A DNA stretch of 64,000 bases from Rhodobacter sp. 24-YEA-8 (GTDB lineage: Bacteria; Pseudomonadota; Alphaproteobacteria; Rhodobacterales; Rhodobacteraceae), in contig NZ_FNSK01000001.1 in NCBI RefSeq assembly GCF_900105075.1, forward strand, positions 2,679,001-2,743,000, written 5' to 3'. Made by a program: the position numbers and the translations under genes. The notes under the pieces were generated by a model. That model did no database searches and was not told where the DNA came from. It was given only the letters and a program-made list of their open reading frames with translations. This document shows positions 44,960-54,874 of the stretch, one piece after another; position 1 is the stretch's first letter; the number at the start of each line of letters is the position of its first letter.

Positions 44960-45673
44960 ATGACAGGTACCGCACAGCATCTGGCGGATATCCATCTTCT
45001 CGTGGTCGATGACGACGAGCGGATCCGGGTTCTGTTGCAGAAATTCCTCGTGCGCAGCGGCTATATGGTCACTGTGGCGAAGGATGCCGCCCAGGCCCGG
45101 CGGCTGCTTGCCGGGCTTGAGTTCGACATGCTGATCCTTGATGTGATGATGCCCGATGAGGACGGTATCGCGCTTACCCGCGATCTGCGCAAAAAGACCT
45201 CGGTGCCGATCCTCCTTCTGACGGCGCGGGGCGAGACGGCGAACCGGATCGAGGGGCTGGAGGCGGGGGCGGATGATTACCTCGCCAAGCCCTTCGAGCC
45301 GAAGGAGTTGCTGCTGCGGGTGGCCGCGATCCTGCGCCGGGTGCCACAGGTGAGCGAGGCCGATCAGCCGCCGAAGATGCTTCACATGGGCCAGGTGCGC
45401 TATGATATGGACCGGGGCGAGCTGTGGCGCGGGCCCGAGCTGGTGCGACTGACTGCGACTGAGGCCGCTTTGATGCGGCTCTTTGCGGCAAGCGCGAATG
45501 AGCCGATCTCGCGCGAGCGGCTGGTCCTCGATATGGGCCGCGAGGAAGAGGCGCAGGAACGCGCGGTCGATGTGCAGATCACCCGGCTCAGGCGCAAGAT
45601 CGAGGATGATCCCAAGGTGCCGCGCTATCTGCAGACGGTGCGGGGCGAGGGCTATATGCTGGCCCCCGACTGA
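44960..45673 (+). CDS. petR: OmpR-family response regulator, PetR-like
   Basis: The 237-residue protein has a receiver domain (VVDDDERIRVLLQKF; phosphoacceptor D59 region LILDVMMPDEDG; LLTARGE; KPFEPKELLLRV) and a C-terminal OmpR/PhoB winged helix (ERLVLDMGREEEAQERAVDV; TRLRRKIEDDPKVPRYLQTV). No sensor kinase gene is adjacent. It follows the petP-like gene by 24 bases, so the two form an operon. Confidence 0.87.
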   Translation: MTGTAQHLADIHLLVVDDDERIRVLLQKFLVRSGYMVTVAKDAAQARRLLAGLEFDMLILDVMMPDEDGIALTRDLRKKTSVPILLLTARGETANRIEGLEAGADDYLAKPFEPKELLLRVAAILRRVPQVSEADQPPKMLHMGQVRYDMDRGELWRGPELVRLTATEAALMRLFAASANEPISRERLVLDMGREEEAQERAVDVQITRLRRKIEDDPKVPRYLQTVRGEGYMLAPD

Positions 45674-45686
45674 GGTGGCCGAACGC

Positions 45687-45727
45687 GGGGGGCCAGCCCC
45701 CGGAGTATTTAAGTCAGGAGGAAGGAG
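45687..45727 (+). repeat. Intergenic repeat, copy 2 (5' of the deacetylase-fold gene)
   Basis: GGGGGGCCAGCCCC, then CCGGAGTATTTAAG and CAGGAGGAAGGAG, share block order and sequence with the copy at 40627-40666. As there, the element ends in the ribosome-binding region of the next gene. The shared part is about 30 bases. Confidence 0.7.
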
Positions 45728-45732
45728 CATTG

Positions 45733-46647
45733 ATGCTGGTTTTCTCAGATGGTGCTTTCGCGCGGCATCTGGTGCCTGAGGGGCATCCGGAACGGCCGGA
45801 ACGGATGGCCGCAGTCGCGCGGGGCCTCGCCGGGCTTGAACTGGAAACACGGCCCGCACCTTTGGCATCAGAGGCAGAGCTCTTGCGCTGTCACCCGGCG
45901 GATTATGTCGCCCGGGTCAAGGCAGCCGTGCCTGCAGCTGGCCTCAGAGCAATCGATGGCGATACATGGCTGTCTCCGGGGTCATGGGAGGCCGGGCTTT
46001 GTGCCGTGGGTGGCGCCTGTGCAGCAGTCGATGCGGTGCTTGGCGGCGAGGCACGGGCGGCTTTTGTGGCCGCGCGCCCGCCGGGCCATCATGCGGAAGC
46101 GGCGGTCGCGATGGGGTTCTGCCTTTTCGGCACCGTGGCGATTGCGGCGAAGCGGGCGCTGGATCATCACCGGCTGACCCGCGTCGCGGTGCTGGATTTC
46201 GACGTGCATCACGGCAACGGGACGCAGGATCTGCTATGGGATGAGGCGCGGGTGCGCTTTGTCTCTTCGCAGCAGATGCCGCTTTTTCCCGGCACGGGAT
46301 ATGCGGATGAGCGCGGCGCGCATGGGCAGATCACCAATCTGCCGCTTAACGCCGGATCGGACGGGCGGGCGATGTGGGCGGCCTGGGCGCCGGAGCTGGA
46401 GCGGCTGCGGGCCTGGAAACCAGAGCTGATCCTGATCAGCGCCGGGTTTGACGCGCATATCGAAGATCCGCTGGGGGGCCTTGGCTGGACGACGGCGGAT
46501 TTCGTCCGACTGACGCGCGCGATTGCCGATCTCGCAGCGGGATGCGGCGCGGGGGTCGTATCCTGCCTCGAAGGGGGCTATGATCCGGGCGCGCTGGAAG
46601 ATACTGTCCGCGCGCATGTGAGCGAGCTGAGCAGGACCCTCCGATGA
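45733..46647 (+). CDS. Histone deacetylase family (AcuC/acetylpolyamine amidohydrolase-like) protein
   Basis: The 304-residue zinc hydrolase has the class motifs HPERPERMAAVARGL, RPPGHHAEAAVAMGFCLFG (two catalytic His), LDFDVHHGNGTQD (zinc ligands) and SAGFDAHIEDPLGGLGW. Substrates in bacteria include acetylated polyamines and proteins; which applies is unknown. ATG 45733 follows AAGGAG. Its stop overlaps xseB by four bases, placing it at the head of the isoprenoid operon. Confidence 0.9.
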   Translation: MLVFSDGAFARHLVPEGHPERPERMAAVARGLAGLELETRPAPLASEAELLRCHPADYVARVKAAVPAAGLRAIDGDTWLSPGSWEAGLCAVGGACAAVDAVLGGEARAAFVAARPPGHHAEAAVAMGFCLFGTVAIAAKRALDHHRLTRVAVLDFDVHHGNGTQDLLWDEARVRFVSSQQMPLFPGTGYADERGAHGQITNLPLNAGSDGRAMWAAWAPELERLRAWKPELILISAGFDAHIEDPLGGLGWTTADFVRLTRAIADLAAGCGAGVVSCLEGGYDPGALEDTVRAHVSELSRTLR

Positions 46648-46883
46648 GCCAGAAACCCGTTGCGGAAATGAGTTTTGAAGAAGCGATGGCGGCGCTGGAA
46701 TCGGTTGTCGGCCAGCTGGAGCGCGGCGATGTCGCGCTGGAACAATCGATCAGCCTTTACGAATTCGGCGACAGCCTGAAAAAGCACTGTGCCGCGAAAC
46801 TCGCCGAGGCCGAGGCGCGCGTCGAGATGATCCGAGTCCAGGAAGGTCGCGCCACCGGCACCGCTCCGGCGGAGGGGCTGTGA
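46644..46883 (+). CDS. xseB: Exodeoxyribonuclease VII small subunit
   Basis: XseB is the small subunit of the single-strand DNA exonuclease with XseA. The 79-residue product has the family helix pair MSFEEAMAALESVVGQLERG and EQSISLYEFGDSLKKHC. It overlaps neighbours by four bases on each side, the widespread xseB-ispA-dxs arrangement. Confidence 0.95.
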   Translation: MSQKPVAEMSFEEAMAALESVVGQLERGDVALEQSISLYEFGDSLKKHCAAKLAEAEARVEMIRVQEGRATGTAPAEGL

Positions 46884-47749
46884 GCTTTCCCGAACTGTTG
46901 AAGGCCGATGCCAGCCGGGTGCAGCTCTGGCTGCGCGATATGCTGGCGGGGCGCGCCGATCTGCCGGTGATTGCGGCGATGCGCTATGCGCTCACGGGCG
47001 GCAAAGGTTTGCGCGGCTTTCTGGTGCTGGAATCGGCGCGGCTTTTCGGGGTCGACCCGAAAGCAGCGCTGCCCGTCGCGGCCGCGGTCGAGGCCCTGCA
47101 TGCCTATAGTCTGGTCCATGACGATCTGCCGGCGATGGATGATGATGACCTGCGGCGCGGCCTGCCGACCGTACATGTGAAATGGGACGAGGCCACCGCG
47201 ATCCTTGCCGGTGATGCCTTGCAGACCCTGGCGTTTGAGGCGCTGACCGACCCGGTGATCGGCGCGGCAGAGCGGCGGATCGCGCTCGTTGCCGCCCTTG
47301 CAAAGGCCTCGGGCGCCGAAGGGATGGTTCTGGGCCAGGCGCTGGATATCGCCGCCGAGACTGCCGGTCGCCCCCTGTCTCTTGCAGAGATCACATCCCT
47401 CCAGGCTGGCAAGACCGGTGCGCTGATCGGTTTTTCGGCCAGTGCCGGAGCGCTGATTGCCGGCGAAGACCCGGCACCTTTGCGGGCCTATGCGGCGGCG
47501 CTTGGCCTCGCGTTCCAGATCCATGACGATGTCCTTGATGTCACGGGCGATGCCGGCATCACCGGCAAGCGCACCGGCAAGGATGAGGGGCGCGGCAAGG
47601 CCACTTTCGTCTCGCTTCTGGGCCTTGAACCGGCCCGTGACCGCGCCTCCGGGCTGATCCGCGAGGCCGAAGCCGCGCTTTCCCCCTATGGGGCGCGGGC
47701 CGAAAATCTTGTCGCCGCCGCCCGTTTCACCATATCCAGACAGGCCTGA
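46880..47749 (+). CDS. ispA: Farnesyl diphosphate synthase (polyprenyl synthetase)
   Basis: IspA condenses dimethylallyl and isopentenyl diphosphate to farnesyl diphosphate. The 289-residue product has the first aspartate-rich motif [16 protein letters not shown] near residue 79, [15 protein letters not shown] and the second motif [12 protein letters not shown] near residue 213. GTG start at 46880 overlaps the xseB stop. It supplies precursors for quinones, undecaprenyl phosphate and carotenoids. Confidence 0.95.
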   Translation: MSFPELLKADASRVQLWLRDMLAGRADLPVIAAMRYALTGGKGLRGFLVLESARLFGVDPKAALPVAAAVEALHAYSLVHDDLPAMDDDDLRRGLPTVHVKWDEATAILAGDALQTLAFEALTDPVIGAAERRIALVAALAKASGAEGMVLGQALDIAAETAGRPLSLAEITSLQAGKTGALIGFSASAGALIAGEDPAPLRAYAAALGLAFQIHDDVLDVTGDAGITGKRTGKDEGRGKATFVSLLGLEPARDRASGLIREAEAALSPYGARAENLVAAARFTISRQA

Positions 47750-47784
47750 CCCCACAGGCCGCGCCGCTTCCCAGGAGCCTCCCC

Positions 47785-49692
47785 ATGGCAGCATCCTCCA
47801 CCATTCTCGACCGGGTGCATTTCCCGTCCGATATGAAGGCGCTTTCCGATGCCGAATTGCGCCAGCTGGCCGATGAGGTGCGGGCCGAGACGGTTGCGGC
47901 GGTCTCGGTGACCGGCGGCCATCTGGGCGCGGGGCTTGGCGTGGTCGAGCTGACCGTGGCGCTGCATGCCGTGTTCGACACGCCGAAGGACAAGCTGATC
48001 TGGGATGTCGGCCATCAATGTTACCCGCATAAGATCCTGACCGGGCGGCGCGACCGGATCCGCACGCTCCGGATGGAGGGCGGGCTTTCGGGTTTCACCA
48101 AACGTTCCGAGAGCCCCTATGACCCGTTCGGCGCGGCGCATAGCTCGACCTCGATCTCGGCGGCGCTAGGCTTTGCGATGGCGGCGGATCTGGGCGGTGA
48201 CGCCGGCGATGCGATTGCGGTGATCGGTGACGGCTCGATGTCGGCGGGCATGGCATTCGAGGCGATGAACAATGCGGGCGCGCTGAAAAAGCGGCTTTTC
48301 GTGGTGCTGAACGACAATGAGATGTCGATTGCGCCGCCGGTCGGCGCGCTCTCGGCCTATCTCAGCAAGCTTTACGCTGAAGCCCCGATGCAGGATCTGA
48401 AAGAGGTTGCAAAGGGCTTTGTCTCGCTGCTCCCGGGCCCGCTGCAGGAAGGCGCGAAACGCGCGAAAGAGATGCTCAAGGGCATGGCGGTGGGTGGCAC
48501 GCTGTTTGAAGCGCTTGGCTTTACCTATGTCGGGCCGATTGATGGCCATGACCTCGACCAGCTTCTGCCGGTCCTCAGGACGCTGAAGGCGCGCTCGCAT
48601 GGGCCGGTCCTGCTGCATGTGCTTACGAAAAAGGGCAAAGGCTACGGCCCGGCCGAGAATTCACCGGATCGGGGTCATGCCCGGGCGAAATTCGACCTGG
48701 TGACCGGCGAGCAGAAAAAAACGCCCTCCAACGCGCCGTCCTATACGAAAGTCTTCGCAGAAAGCCTGATCCAGGAGGCCGAACGCGACGACAAGATCGT
48801 CGGCGTCACAGCCGCGATGCCGGACGGGACGGGGCTGGATCTGTTCGGGGCGCGTTTCCCGCGCCGGCTGTTCGATGTGGGGATCGCAGAACAACATGCG
48901 GTGACATTCGCCGCCGGGCTGGCGGCGGGGGGGATGAAACCCTTCTGCGCGATCTATTCGACCTTCCTGCAACGCGGCTACGACCAGGTGGTGCATGATG
49001 TCGCGATCCAGCGTCTGCCGGTGCGCTTTGCGATTGATCGCGCAGGGCTGGTCGGCGCCGATGGCGCGACCCATGCGGGCTCGTTCGACGTGGCCTTCCT
49101 TGCAAACCTGCCGGGGATGGTGGTGATGGCGGCGGCGGATGAGGCTGAGCTGAAACATATGGTCGCAACGGCGGCGGCCTGGGATGAAAGCCCGATTGCC
49201 TTTCGCTATCCACGGGGCGAGGGCATGGGCGTCGAAATGCCGGCGCGGGGCGAGATGCTCGAGATTGGCCGCGCCCGGCTGCTGCAAGAGGGCAACCGGG
49301 TGGCGATCCTTTCCTTCGGGACGCGGCTTGCCGAGGTGCTGAAAGCCGCTGAAGCGCTGAGCGCGCGGGGCCTCGCGCCAACCGTTGTCGATGCGCGCTT
49401 TGCCAAGCCGCTGGACCGCGATCTGATCCTGCGGCTCACGCGCCACCATGAGGCGCTGATCACGGTCGAAGAAGGCGCGGTAGGCGGTTTCGGCAGCCAT
49501 GTAGCGCAGCTGCTGGCAGATGAGGGCGTGTTCGACGGGGGGCTGAAATTCCGCTCGATGGTGCTGCCCGATATCTTCATCGACCAGGCCAGCCCCGAGG
49601 CAATGTACCGCGTCGCCGGTATGGATGCCGCCCGGATTGAGGCGAAAGTGCTCGATGTGCTGGGCATTGCCAGCGCCAGAAACCGGGCCTGA
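47785..49692 (+). CDS. dxs: 1-deoxy-D-xylulose-5-phosphate synthase
   Basis: Dxs makes the first intermediate of the non-mevalonate isoprenoid pathway from pyruvate and glyceraldehyde 3-phosphate with thiamine diphosphate. The 635-residue product has the TPP motif [19 protein letters not shown] near residue 149, [14 protein letters not shown], the transketolase pyrimidine region ([31 protein letters not shown]) and the C-terminal transketolase domain. It ends the operon and is followed by three tandem hairpins. Confidence 0.97.
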   Translation: MAASSTILDRVHFPSDMKALSDAELRQLADEVRAETVAAVSVTGGHLGAGLGVVELTVALHAVFDTPKDKLIWDVGHQCYPHKILTGRRDRIRTLRMEGGLSGFTKRSESPYDPFGAAHSSTSISAALGFAMAADLGGDAGDAIAVIGDGSMSAGMAFEAMNNAGALKKRLFVVLNDNEMSIAPPVGALSAYLSKLYAEAPMQDLKEVAKGFVSLLPGPLQEGAKRAKEMLKGMAVGGTLFEALGFTYVGPIDGHDLDQLLPVLRTLKARSHGPVLLHVLTKKGKGYGPAENSPDRGHARAKFDLVTGEQKKTPSNAPSYTKVFAESLIQEAERDDKIVGVTAAMPDGTGLDLFGARFPRRLFDVGIAEQHAVTFAAGLAAGGMKPFCAIYSTFLQRGYDQVVHDVAIQRLPVRFAIDRAGLVGADGATHAGSFDVAFLANLPGMVVMAAADEAELKHMVATAAAWDESPIAFRYPRGEGMGVEMPARGEMLEIGRARLLQEGNRVAILSFGTRLAEVLKAAEALSARGLAPTVVDARFAKPLDRDLILRLTRHHEALITVEEGAVGGFGSHVAQLLADEGVFDGGLKFRSMVLPDIFIDQASPEAMYRVAGMDAARIEAKVLDVLGIASARNRA

Positions 49693-49706
49693 CCACTGTG
49701 CCCAAC

Positions 49707-49775
49707 CCCGTTTCCTTACAAGGAAACGGGCAAATTCCTGCAGAGGAATTTTGCCGAAATCTTAAAAGATTTCGG
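49707..49775. terminator. Three tandem hairpins between dxs and lpxK
   Basis: Between the convergent stops lie CCCGTTTCCT/AGGAAACGGG (49707-49730), AAATTCCT/AGGAATTT (49732-49751) and CCGAAATCTT/AAGATTTCGG (49754-49775), each with a loop of two to four bases. The second and third stems are AT-rich and run into T-rich sequence. They could terminate both converging transcripts; the triple arrangement is unusual. Confidence 0.75.
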
Positions 49776-49776
49776 G

Positions 49777-50772
49777 TCACAGGCCCAGAGGTTTCAGCAA
49801 GGCGTCAAACGGCGTCCAATCGTCAATCTCCAGCCGCACCACCAGGGTCAGCACTTTCAGGCGGAACGCCGGGGGCAGCCGCGCCGCATCCTTCTCGGTC
49901 GTGACCAGCTGCGCGCCGAGCAGCATCGCCTCTGCCTCCAGCCGCGCGATCAGCGCGGGCGAGAGCTTCTGGTGATCATCCAGTGCCTCGGCCCTGACCA
50001 GCTCGGCCCCTTCGGCCCTGAGCGTCGCGAAGAACTTCTCCGGATTGCCGATGCCGGCAAAGGCGAGCACCCGCTCCTGCCGCCAGTCCATCCCCATTTG
50101 CAGCGGCACGAGCCGGCCCGACAGCCTTGGGATGCCACCCAGGTCCCGCCCCCAGATCAGATCGAACCGCGTCTGAGCCACCGTGTCACCGATCGCAAGC
50201 ACCGCATCCGCCCGCGCCAGCCCCGCCGCCACCGGCTCGCGCAAAGGCCCTGCCGGGATGCAGAGCCCATTGCCGAAGCCCTGGCCCGCATCCACCACCA
50301 CCAGCGACAGATCCTTCACGACTGACGGGTTCTGGTGACCATCATCGAGCAGGATCACCCCGGCCCCATCCGCCACCGCCGCCTTCACCCCTTCGGCCCG
50401 GTCCTTTGCCACCCAGACCGGTGCGAAAGGCGCGATCAGCAGCGGCTCGTCCCCCGTCAGATCGGCGGCGTGCCGGGTCGTATCGACGCGCAAAGGGCCA
50501 TTGGCTGATCCGCCATAGCCGCGCGTGACCACCTGGACCTGATGCCCCCGCGCAGTCAGATGCGCAATCAGGGCCATGACGGTCGGGGTCTTGCCGACGC
50601 CGCCCGCGTTCAGATTGCCGACGCAGATCACCGGCACCGGCGCGCGATAGCCGCCCGCCTGCCGCAGCCGCCGCGCGGTTGCCGCCGCATAAATTCCGCC
50701 CAAAGGCTGCAGGAGCCGCGCCTTCAGCCCCGGCGCGTCCGGCGGATTGTCCCAGAACCCCGGTGCACGCAT
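49777..50772 (-). CDS. lpxK: Tetraacyldisaccharide 4'-kinase
   Basis: LpxK phosphorylates the 4' position of the lipid A disaccharide at the inner membrane. The 331-residue product has an N-terminal amphipathic segment, the P-loop [17 protein letters not shown] near residue 51, [35 protein letters not shown] and a C-terminal ENPEKFF-type stretch ([13 protein letters not shown]). ATG 50772 overlaps the waaA stop by one base. The frame stays open upstream only as antisense-like sequence of waaA. Confidence 0.95.
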   Translation of the reverse strand: MRAPGFWDNPPDAPGLKARLLQPLGGIYAAATARRLRQAGGYRAPVPVICVGNLNAGGVGKTPTVMALIAHLTARGHQVQVVTRGYGGSANGPLRVDTTRHAADLTGDEPLLIAPFAPVWVAKDRAEGVKAAVADGAGVILLDDGHQNPSVVKDLSLVVVDAGQGFGNGLCIPAGPLREPVAAGLARADAVLAIGDTVAQTRFDLIWGRDLGGIPRLSGRLVPLQMGMDWRQERVLAFAGIGNPEKFFATLRAEGAELVRAEALDDHQKLSPALIARLEAEAMLLGAQLVTTEKDAARLPPAFRLKVLTLVVRLEIDDWTPFDALLKPLGL

Positions 50773-51977
50773 CAGACCCGCCCCCGCGCTGTTGCGGCCG
50801 CCAGCGCTCTGCGCAGATCGGCGAGCACGGCCTCGGTCACCTCGGCCCCGTCCGAGACCACCCCCCAGGCTGCCTGGGCCAGACGTGCCGTACGATCGGG
50901 CGCCAGCAGATCGCCAAGCGCCTCGCTCAGATCCCGGATCGAGGCCACCGCCCGCGCCGCCCGCGCCGCGCCGAGCCGCCCGATCTGCGGGCCAAACCCC
51001 CCTGGTCGCGGCCCGTGCAGGATCGCCGAGCCAAGCGCCGCAGGCTCCAGCGGACTGGTCAGAAGCCCGGTGCCCGACAGACCGCCGCCCAGATAGCTGA
51101 CCGGCGCCAGCCTGTACCACAGGCCAAGCTCGGCGGCATCATTTACGATATAGATCGCGGTCTCGGTCTCGGGCTCTTCTTCGTCACTGCGCGAGGCGGT
51201 GATCCAGCCCTGATCGGCGAGTTCCCGTGCCAGCGGCGCGGCCCGGGCGGGATCTTCCGGCATCACGATCAGCAACAGCCGGTGCGCCAGCTGCATCGCA
51301 TATTGCTGCGCCGCCAGCACCGCGCCTTCCTCCGAGCGCGGCACCCGCGCGCCAAACCAGACCGGCCGCGTCATCATCGCCGCCGCCAGATATTCCCGCT
51401 CTGCCTCGAGACAGGGAAGCGCGAGCGAACTTTCCTCCATCCGTCCCGAGCTGACCACCCGTGCAGGCGCGATGCCCGCACGCCTCCAGGCCCGCATCGC
51501 CGCCTGGTCAATCGCATAGACCTGCGACAAGGCCGAAACCGAGCGCCGCATCGCGCCCGGGATCCAGCTTTCATGCCCGCGCAGAAACCAGGGATCGCTG
51601 GCATCCGCCATGATCAGCATCAACTGCCGCTCGGCACATTCATGCAAAAGCGCCGGCCGGATCTCGCCTTCGGAAAACACGACCGCATCGGGGCGCCAAT
51701 GGTCGAGAAAGTCGCGCACCGTCTGCGCGCCATCTTCCGGGGCCTGGTCAAAGATCACGCCCTTCGCCCGCGCGCCGCCGCCTTCGCCGGTCATCAGCAC
51801 GGCGACGCCATCCTCTTCGATCAACCGCCGCGCCAGCTCGCGCATGGCCGAAAGCGACGCCTGGCCCGGCACATGCAGCCAGATCAGCCCGCCCAGAGGG
51901 CGGGCCGGACGCTCTGCATGGCTGTGTCTCCGGCGACCCGTTGCCGGCCACCAGCCTCTCGACGGCGCAGTCGCCAT
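50772..51977 (-). CDS. waaA: Kdo transferase-like glycosyltransferase (WaaA/KdtA family)
   Basis: Members add Kdo residues to lipid IVA. The 401-residue protein follows the family layout: N-terminal Kdo-transferase domain with [20 protein letters not shown] near residue 95 and [15 protein letters not shown], then a second domain with [22 protein letters not shown]. The N-terminal block where relatives show a GE motif (catalytic Glu) reads [13 protein letters not shown] here. It is therefore a divergent member whose activity is uncertain. It forms an operon with lpxK and the DUF4170 gene. Confidence 0.83.
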   Translation of the reverse strand: MATAPSRGWWPATGRRRHSHAERPARPLGGLIWLHVPGQASLSAMRELARRLIEEDGVAVLMTGEGGGARAKGVIFDQAPEDGAQTVRDFLDHWRPDAVVFSEGEIRPALLHECAERQLMLIMADASDPWFLRGHESWIPGAMRRSVSALSQVYAIDQAAMRAWRRAGIAPARVVSSGRMEESSLALPCLEAEREYLAAAMMTRPVWFGARVPRSEEGAVLAAQQYAMQLAHRLLLIVMPEDPARAAPLARELADQGWITASRSDEEEPETETAIYIVNDAAELGLWYRLAPVSYLGGGLSGTGLLTSPLEPAALGSAILHGPRPGGFGPQIGRLGAARAARAVASIRDLSEALGDLLAPDRTARLAQAAWGVVSDGAEVTEAVLADLRRALAAATARGRV

Positions 51978-51980
51978 GGG

Positions 51981-52220
51981 TCAGCCGGCCTGAGCCGCCG
52001 GCGCGGTCAGCTCTTCGTCCCGCAGACGATGAAGATGCGCGATGAAATATCGGGTATGGGCATCATCGACCGTGCGCTGCGCCTCGGCCTTCCAGGCGAC
52101 ATAGGCGCTGTCATAATCGGGGAACATGCCGACAATATGGATTTTGTCCGCATCGCGGAACTGGGTCGAGTCCGGCGAGACCAGCTCGCCGCCAAACACC
52201 AGATGAAGTCTCTGCGCCAT
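51981..52220 (-). CDS. DUF4170 domain-containing protein
   Basis: The 79-residue protein matches the small DUF4170 family of alphaproteobacteria (LHLVFGGELVSPDSTQFRD; HIVGMFPDYDSAYVAWKAEAQ; YFIAHLHRL). No function is known. It sits three bases upstream of waaA on the same strand, the conserved context of this family, hinting at a link to lipid A/Kdo synthesis. Confidence 0.9.
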   Translation of the reverse strand: MAQRLHLVFGGELVSPDSTQFRDADKIHIVGMFPDYDSAYVAWKAEAQRTVDDAHTRYFIAHLHRLRDEELTAPAAQAG

Positions 52221-52433
52221 GGTATTCCTTCCCGTCAGCGGGCCCGTCAGCGGGGCGGTCCTTCAGCAGCGCCGGACCGCAGTCACCGGCCGGATGCCGG
52301 GCGCAGTCTACAGTGCCACGACTGCGGGGAAAAGACGGCGGGCGGGCCTGTGGAAACTCTTACCTTGATATGAACGCCTTCCCCGATCACAATACGCGCA
52401 AATACCGGTAATCGGGCCGTTCCAGGAGAATTA

Positions 52434-53315
52434 ATGATGGATCTTAGTAACATTTCAGGCTCAAACGCCGTCCTGGTGGCGATTGCCGTCTTTGTCATTC
52501 TCTGTATTTTTCTGGGCGTCCGCATCGTTCCGCAATCGGAAAAACATGTGGTCGAACGCTTTGGCCGGCTGAAATCCGTATTGGGGCCGGGGATCAACTT
52601 TGTCGTGCCCTTTCTTGACCGCATCGCCCATCGCGTTTCGGTGCTGGAGCGTCAGTTGCCCACCGCCAGCCAGGACGCCATCACCGCCGATAACGTGCTG
52701 GTCAAGGTCGAAACCTCGGTCTTCTACCGCGTGACCGAGCCGGAAAAGACCGTCTACCGGATCCGGGATATTGACGGCGCCATCGCCACCACCGTCGCCG
52801 GTATCGTGCGCTCGGAAATCGGCAAGCTGGAACTGGACCAGGTGCAATCGAACCGCAGCCAGCTGATCGAGCGGGTGCGCGAACAGGTTGCCGCCATGGT
52901 CGATGACTGGGGCGTCGAAGTGACCCGGGCCGAGATCCTTGATGTCAATCTTGATGACGCGACGCGCTCGGCCATGCTGCAACAGCTGAACGCAGAACGC
53001 GCGCGGCGCGCACAGGTGACCGAGGCCGAGGGCAAGAAGCGCGCAGTCGAATTGCAGGCCGATGCCGAACTTTACCAGGCGGAACAACAGGCGAAAGCCA
53101 AGCGCGTCACCGCCGAGGCCGAGGCATTCGCCACCTCAGTGATCGCCGCCGCCATCGCCGAGAACGGCATCTCTGCGGCGCAGTATCAGGTGGCGCTGAA
53201 ACAGGTCGAGGCGCTGGAAGCCGTGGCCAAAGGTCAGGGCAAACAGACCATCCTGATCCCAGCCCAGGCGCTTGAGGCCTTCGGGAATGCGTTCAACATG
53301 CTGAAAGGCAAGTGA
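52434..53315 (+). CDS. SPFH/band 7 (stomatin-like, QmcA type) membrane protein
   Basis: The 293-residue protein has one N-terminal membrane helix (VLVAIAVFVILCIFLGVRIV), then the SPFH domain (VVERFGRLKSVLGPGINFVVPFLDR; AITADNVLVKVETSVFYRV) and a long helical coiled-coil region rich in Ala, Glu and Lys (about 175-265). Such proteins form large membrane-bound cages with NfeD partners, which follows immediately. ATG 52434 follows AGGAG. Confidence 0.93.
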   Translation: MMDLSNISGSNAVLVAIAVFVILCIFLGVRIVPQSEKHVVERFGRLKSVLGPGINFVVPFLDRIAHRVSVLERQLPTASQDAITADNVLVKVETSVFYRVTEPEKTVYRIRDIDGAIATTVAGIVRSEIGKLELDQVQSNRSQLIERVREQVAAMVDDWGVEVTRAEILDVNLDDATRSAMLQQLNAERARRAQVTEAEGKKRAVELQADAELYQAEQQAKAKRVTAEAEAFATSVIAAAIAENGISAAQYQVALKQVEALEAVAKGQGKQTILIPAQALEAFGNAFNMLKGK

Positions 53316-53593
53316 TGGATCAGATCTGGAGCACCTGGTGGAGCTGGATCGTGCTGGGCCTGGCGCTCGGTATGGTCGAGGTGATCGTGCCGGGCTATAT
53401 TTTCGTAGGCTTCGCGGTCGGCGCGGCGCTGACCGGGCTGGTCGTGCTGGTCGGGATCCCTGCCGGGCTGCCGATGCTCCTTGCGATCTTTGCGGTGCTG
53501 TCGCTGATTTCCTGGCTGGTGATCCGCCGGCTGCTGGGCACCCGCGACGGCCAGGTCAAGATCTGGGACCGCGACATCAACGACAATCCGTAA
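53312..53593 (+). CDS. NfeD family membrane protein
   Basis: This is a 93-residue short NfeD: two or three membrane segments (LGLALGMVEVIVPGYIFVGFAVG; LPMLLAIFAVLSLISWLVI) and a truncated C-terminal end without the full OB domain. The start overlaps the SPFH gene stop by four bases, the usual SPFH-NfeD pair whose products interact. Confidence 0.9.
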   Translation: MMDQIWSTWWSWIVLGLALGMVEVIVPGYIFVGFAVGAALTGLVVLVGIPAGLPMLLAIFAVLSLISWLVIRRLLGTRDGQVKIWDRDINDNP

Positions 53594-53600
53594 GCCGGTC

Positions 53601-54038
53601 ATGGCCGGATTCAACGGCGCAAAAGCCGCGTTTTTCCACCTGGACGGTGGTGAAGCGCGGCTTTTGACTTATCTGCGCGACGACTTCCCGCACCTGCCCT
53701 GGCCGGGCCACTGGGACCTGCCCGGCGGCGGGCGCGAAGGCGACGAGACCGCCGAGGCCTGCCTGCTGCGCGAGTTCCGGGAGGAATTCGGCCTCACCCT
53801 TCCCGCCGCGCGGCTGCTGTACCGGGCGGAATTTCCGCCCATGGCCGGTGGCGACCTGCCGGGGATCTTTTTCGCCGCGGAAATCACCATATCTGAAATC
53901 GCCGCGATCCGCTTCGGCAGCGAAGGCCAGTGCTGGGAGATGATGCGGGTCACCGATTACTTCGGCCACCCCCGCGCCATCCCGGCCCTGATCACGCGGC
54001 TGCGTCATGTCGCACCGCTGTTTGGAATCAGGCTTTAA
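53601..54038 (+). CDS. NUDIX hydrolase
   Basis: The 145-residue protein has a complete Nudix box, GGGREGDETAEACLLREF with REEFGL, near residue 36, binding Mg2+ for pyrophosphate hydrolysis. Substrate is not predictable; family members clean up nucleotide derivatives. It lies seven bases after the NfeD gene, perhaps by read-through. Confidence 0.9.
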   Translation: MAGFNGAKAAFFHLDGGEARLLTYLRDDFPHLPWPGHWDLPGGGREGDETAEACLLREFREEFGLTLPAARLLYRAEFPPMAGGDLPGIFFAAEITISEIAAIRFGSEGQCWEMMRVTDYFGHPRAIPALITRLRHVAPLFGIRL

Positions 54039-54058
54039 ACGGCCCCCTGGTCACCGCG

Positions 54059-54874
54059 TCAGACGCCAAGCCCGCGCATGAAGCCCTGATGCAGGGCGGG
54101 CGGCGCGGCGACAACGCCGTCGCTTTGCGGCACTGCGCGATTGAACACCAGATCCGCACCATGGCGGTCGGTGACCCTGCAGCCCGCCGCCGCCGCGATC
54201 AGGCTTCCCGCTGCCGCGTCCCATTCCCAGGTCCTGCGCAGCGTCAGCATGGCATCCGCCCGCCCTTCGGCCGCCAGACAGAGCCGGTAGGCCAGAGACG
54301 AGCGAAACACCCGTTTCACATCGGGGATGCCGCCTGGCCATTGCGCCGGGTCGAGATTGACCCGGTTGGTCATCACACTGGCCCCGGTCAGCTCCGCGCG
54401 CGATGAGGCACGGATCTCGCGGTCGTTGCAAAATGCCCGCCCGCCAAGCCGGGCGCTATAGGTCAGATCGCGGGCGGGCAGATGCACCACCCCCGCCACC
54501 ACGACCCCGCCGCGCACCAGCGCCAGCGACAGCGCGAATTCCTTCTCTCCGGCGAGAAAAGCACGGGTGCCATCGATCGGATCAACGATAAACACATCCT
54601 CATGCCCCAGCCGGGCCAGGTCATCCGGGGTCTCCTCAGAAAGCCAGCCGTAAGAGGGCCGCGCCGCCATCAGCGTCTCGCGCAGGCTGCGGTCGACCGC
54701 GAGATCGGCTTCGGAAACCGGGCCGGCATCATCGGGCTTTTCCCAGGCCTCCGGCGCGCGCCGCCAGTAGATCAGCGCAAGCGGCCCCGCGGCCCGTGCG
54801 GCGCGTTCCAGCAGATCGAGATCTTCGGCATCCCGGTCAGGCCTCGATTCACGCCCCAAATCACACCCCGGCAA
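54059..54874 (-). CDS. cysQ: Inositol-monophosphatase-family phosphatase, CysQ-like
   Basis: The 271-residue protein has the metal-binding motifs of the family: VSEADLAVDRSLRETL, EETPDD, FIVDPIDGTRAFLAGEKEF (DPxDGT near residue 98) and WEWDAAAGSLIAAAAG. CysQ removes 3'-phosphate from PAP in sulfate assimilation; inositol phosphatase activity is an alternative. The start overlaps the end of pmbA by 14 bases on the same strand. Confidence 0.86.
   Translation of the reverse strand: MPGCDLGRESRPDRDAEDLDLLERAARAAGPLALIYWRRAPEAWEKPDDAGPVSEADLAVDRSLRETLMAARPSYGWLSEETPDDLARLGHEDVFIVDPIDGTRAFLAGEKEFALSLALVRGGVVVAGVVHLPARDLTYSARLGGRAFCNDREIRASSRAELTGASVMTNRVNLDPAQWPGGIPDVKRVFRSSLAYRLCLAAEGRADAMLTLRRTWEWDAAAGSLIAAAAGCRVTDRHGADLVFNRAVPQSDGVVAAPPALHQGFMRGLGV

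Noticed and set aside
49707..49775. CRISPR-like or REP-like repeat
   Set aside because: The three palindromes differ in sequence and there are no constant spacers, so they are separate hairpins.
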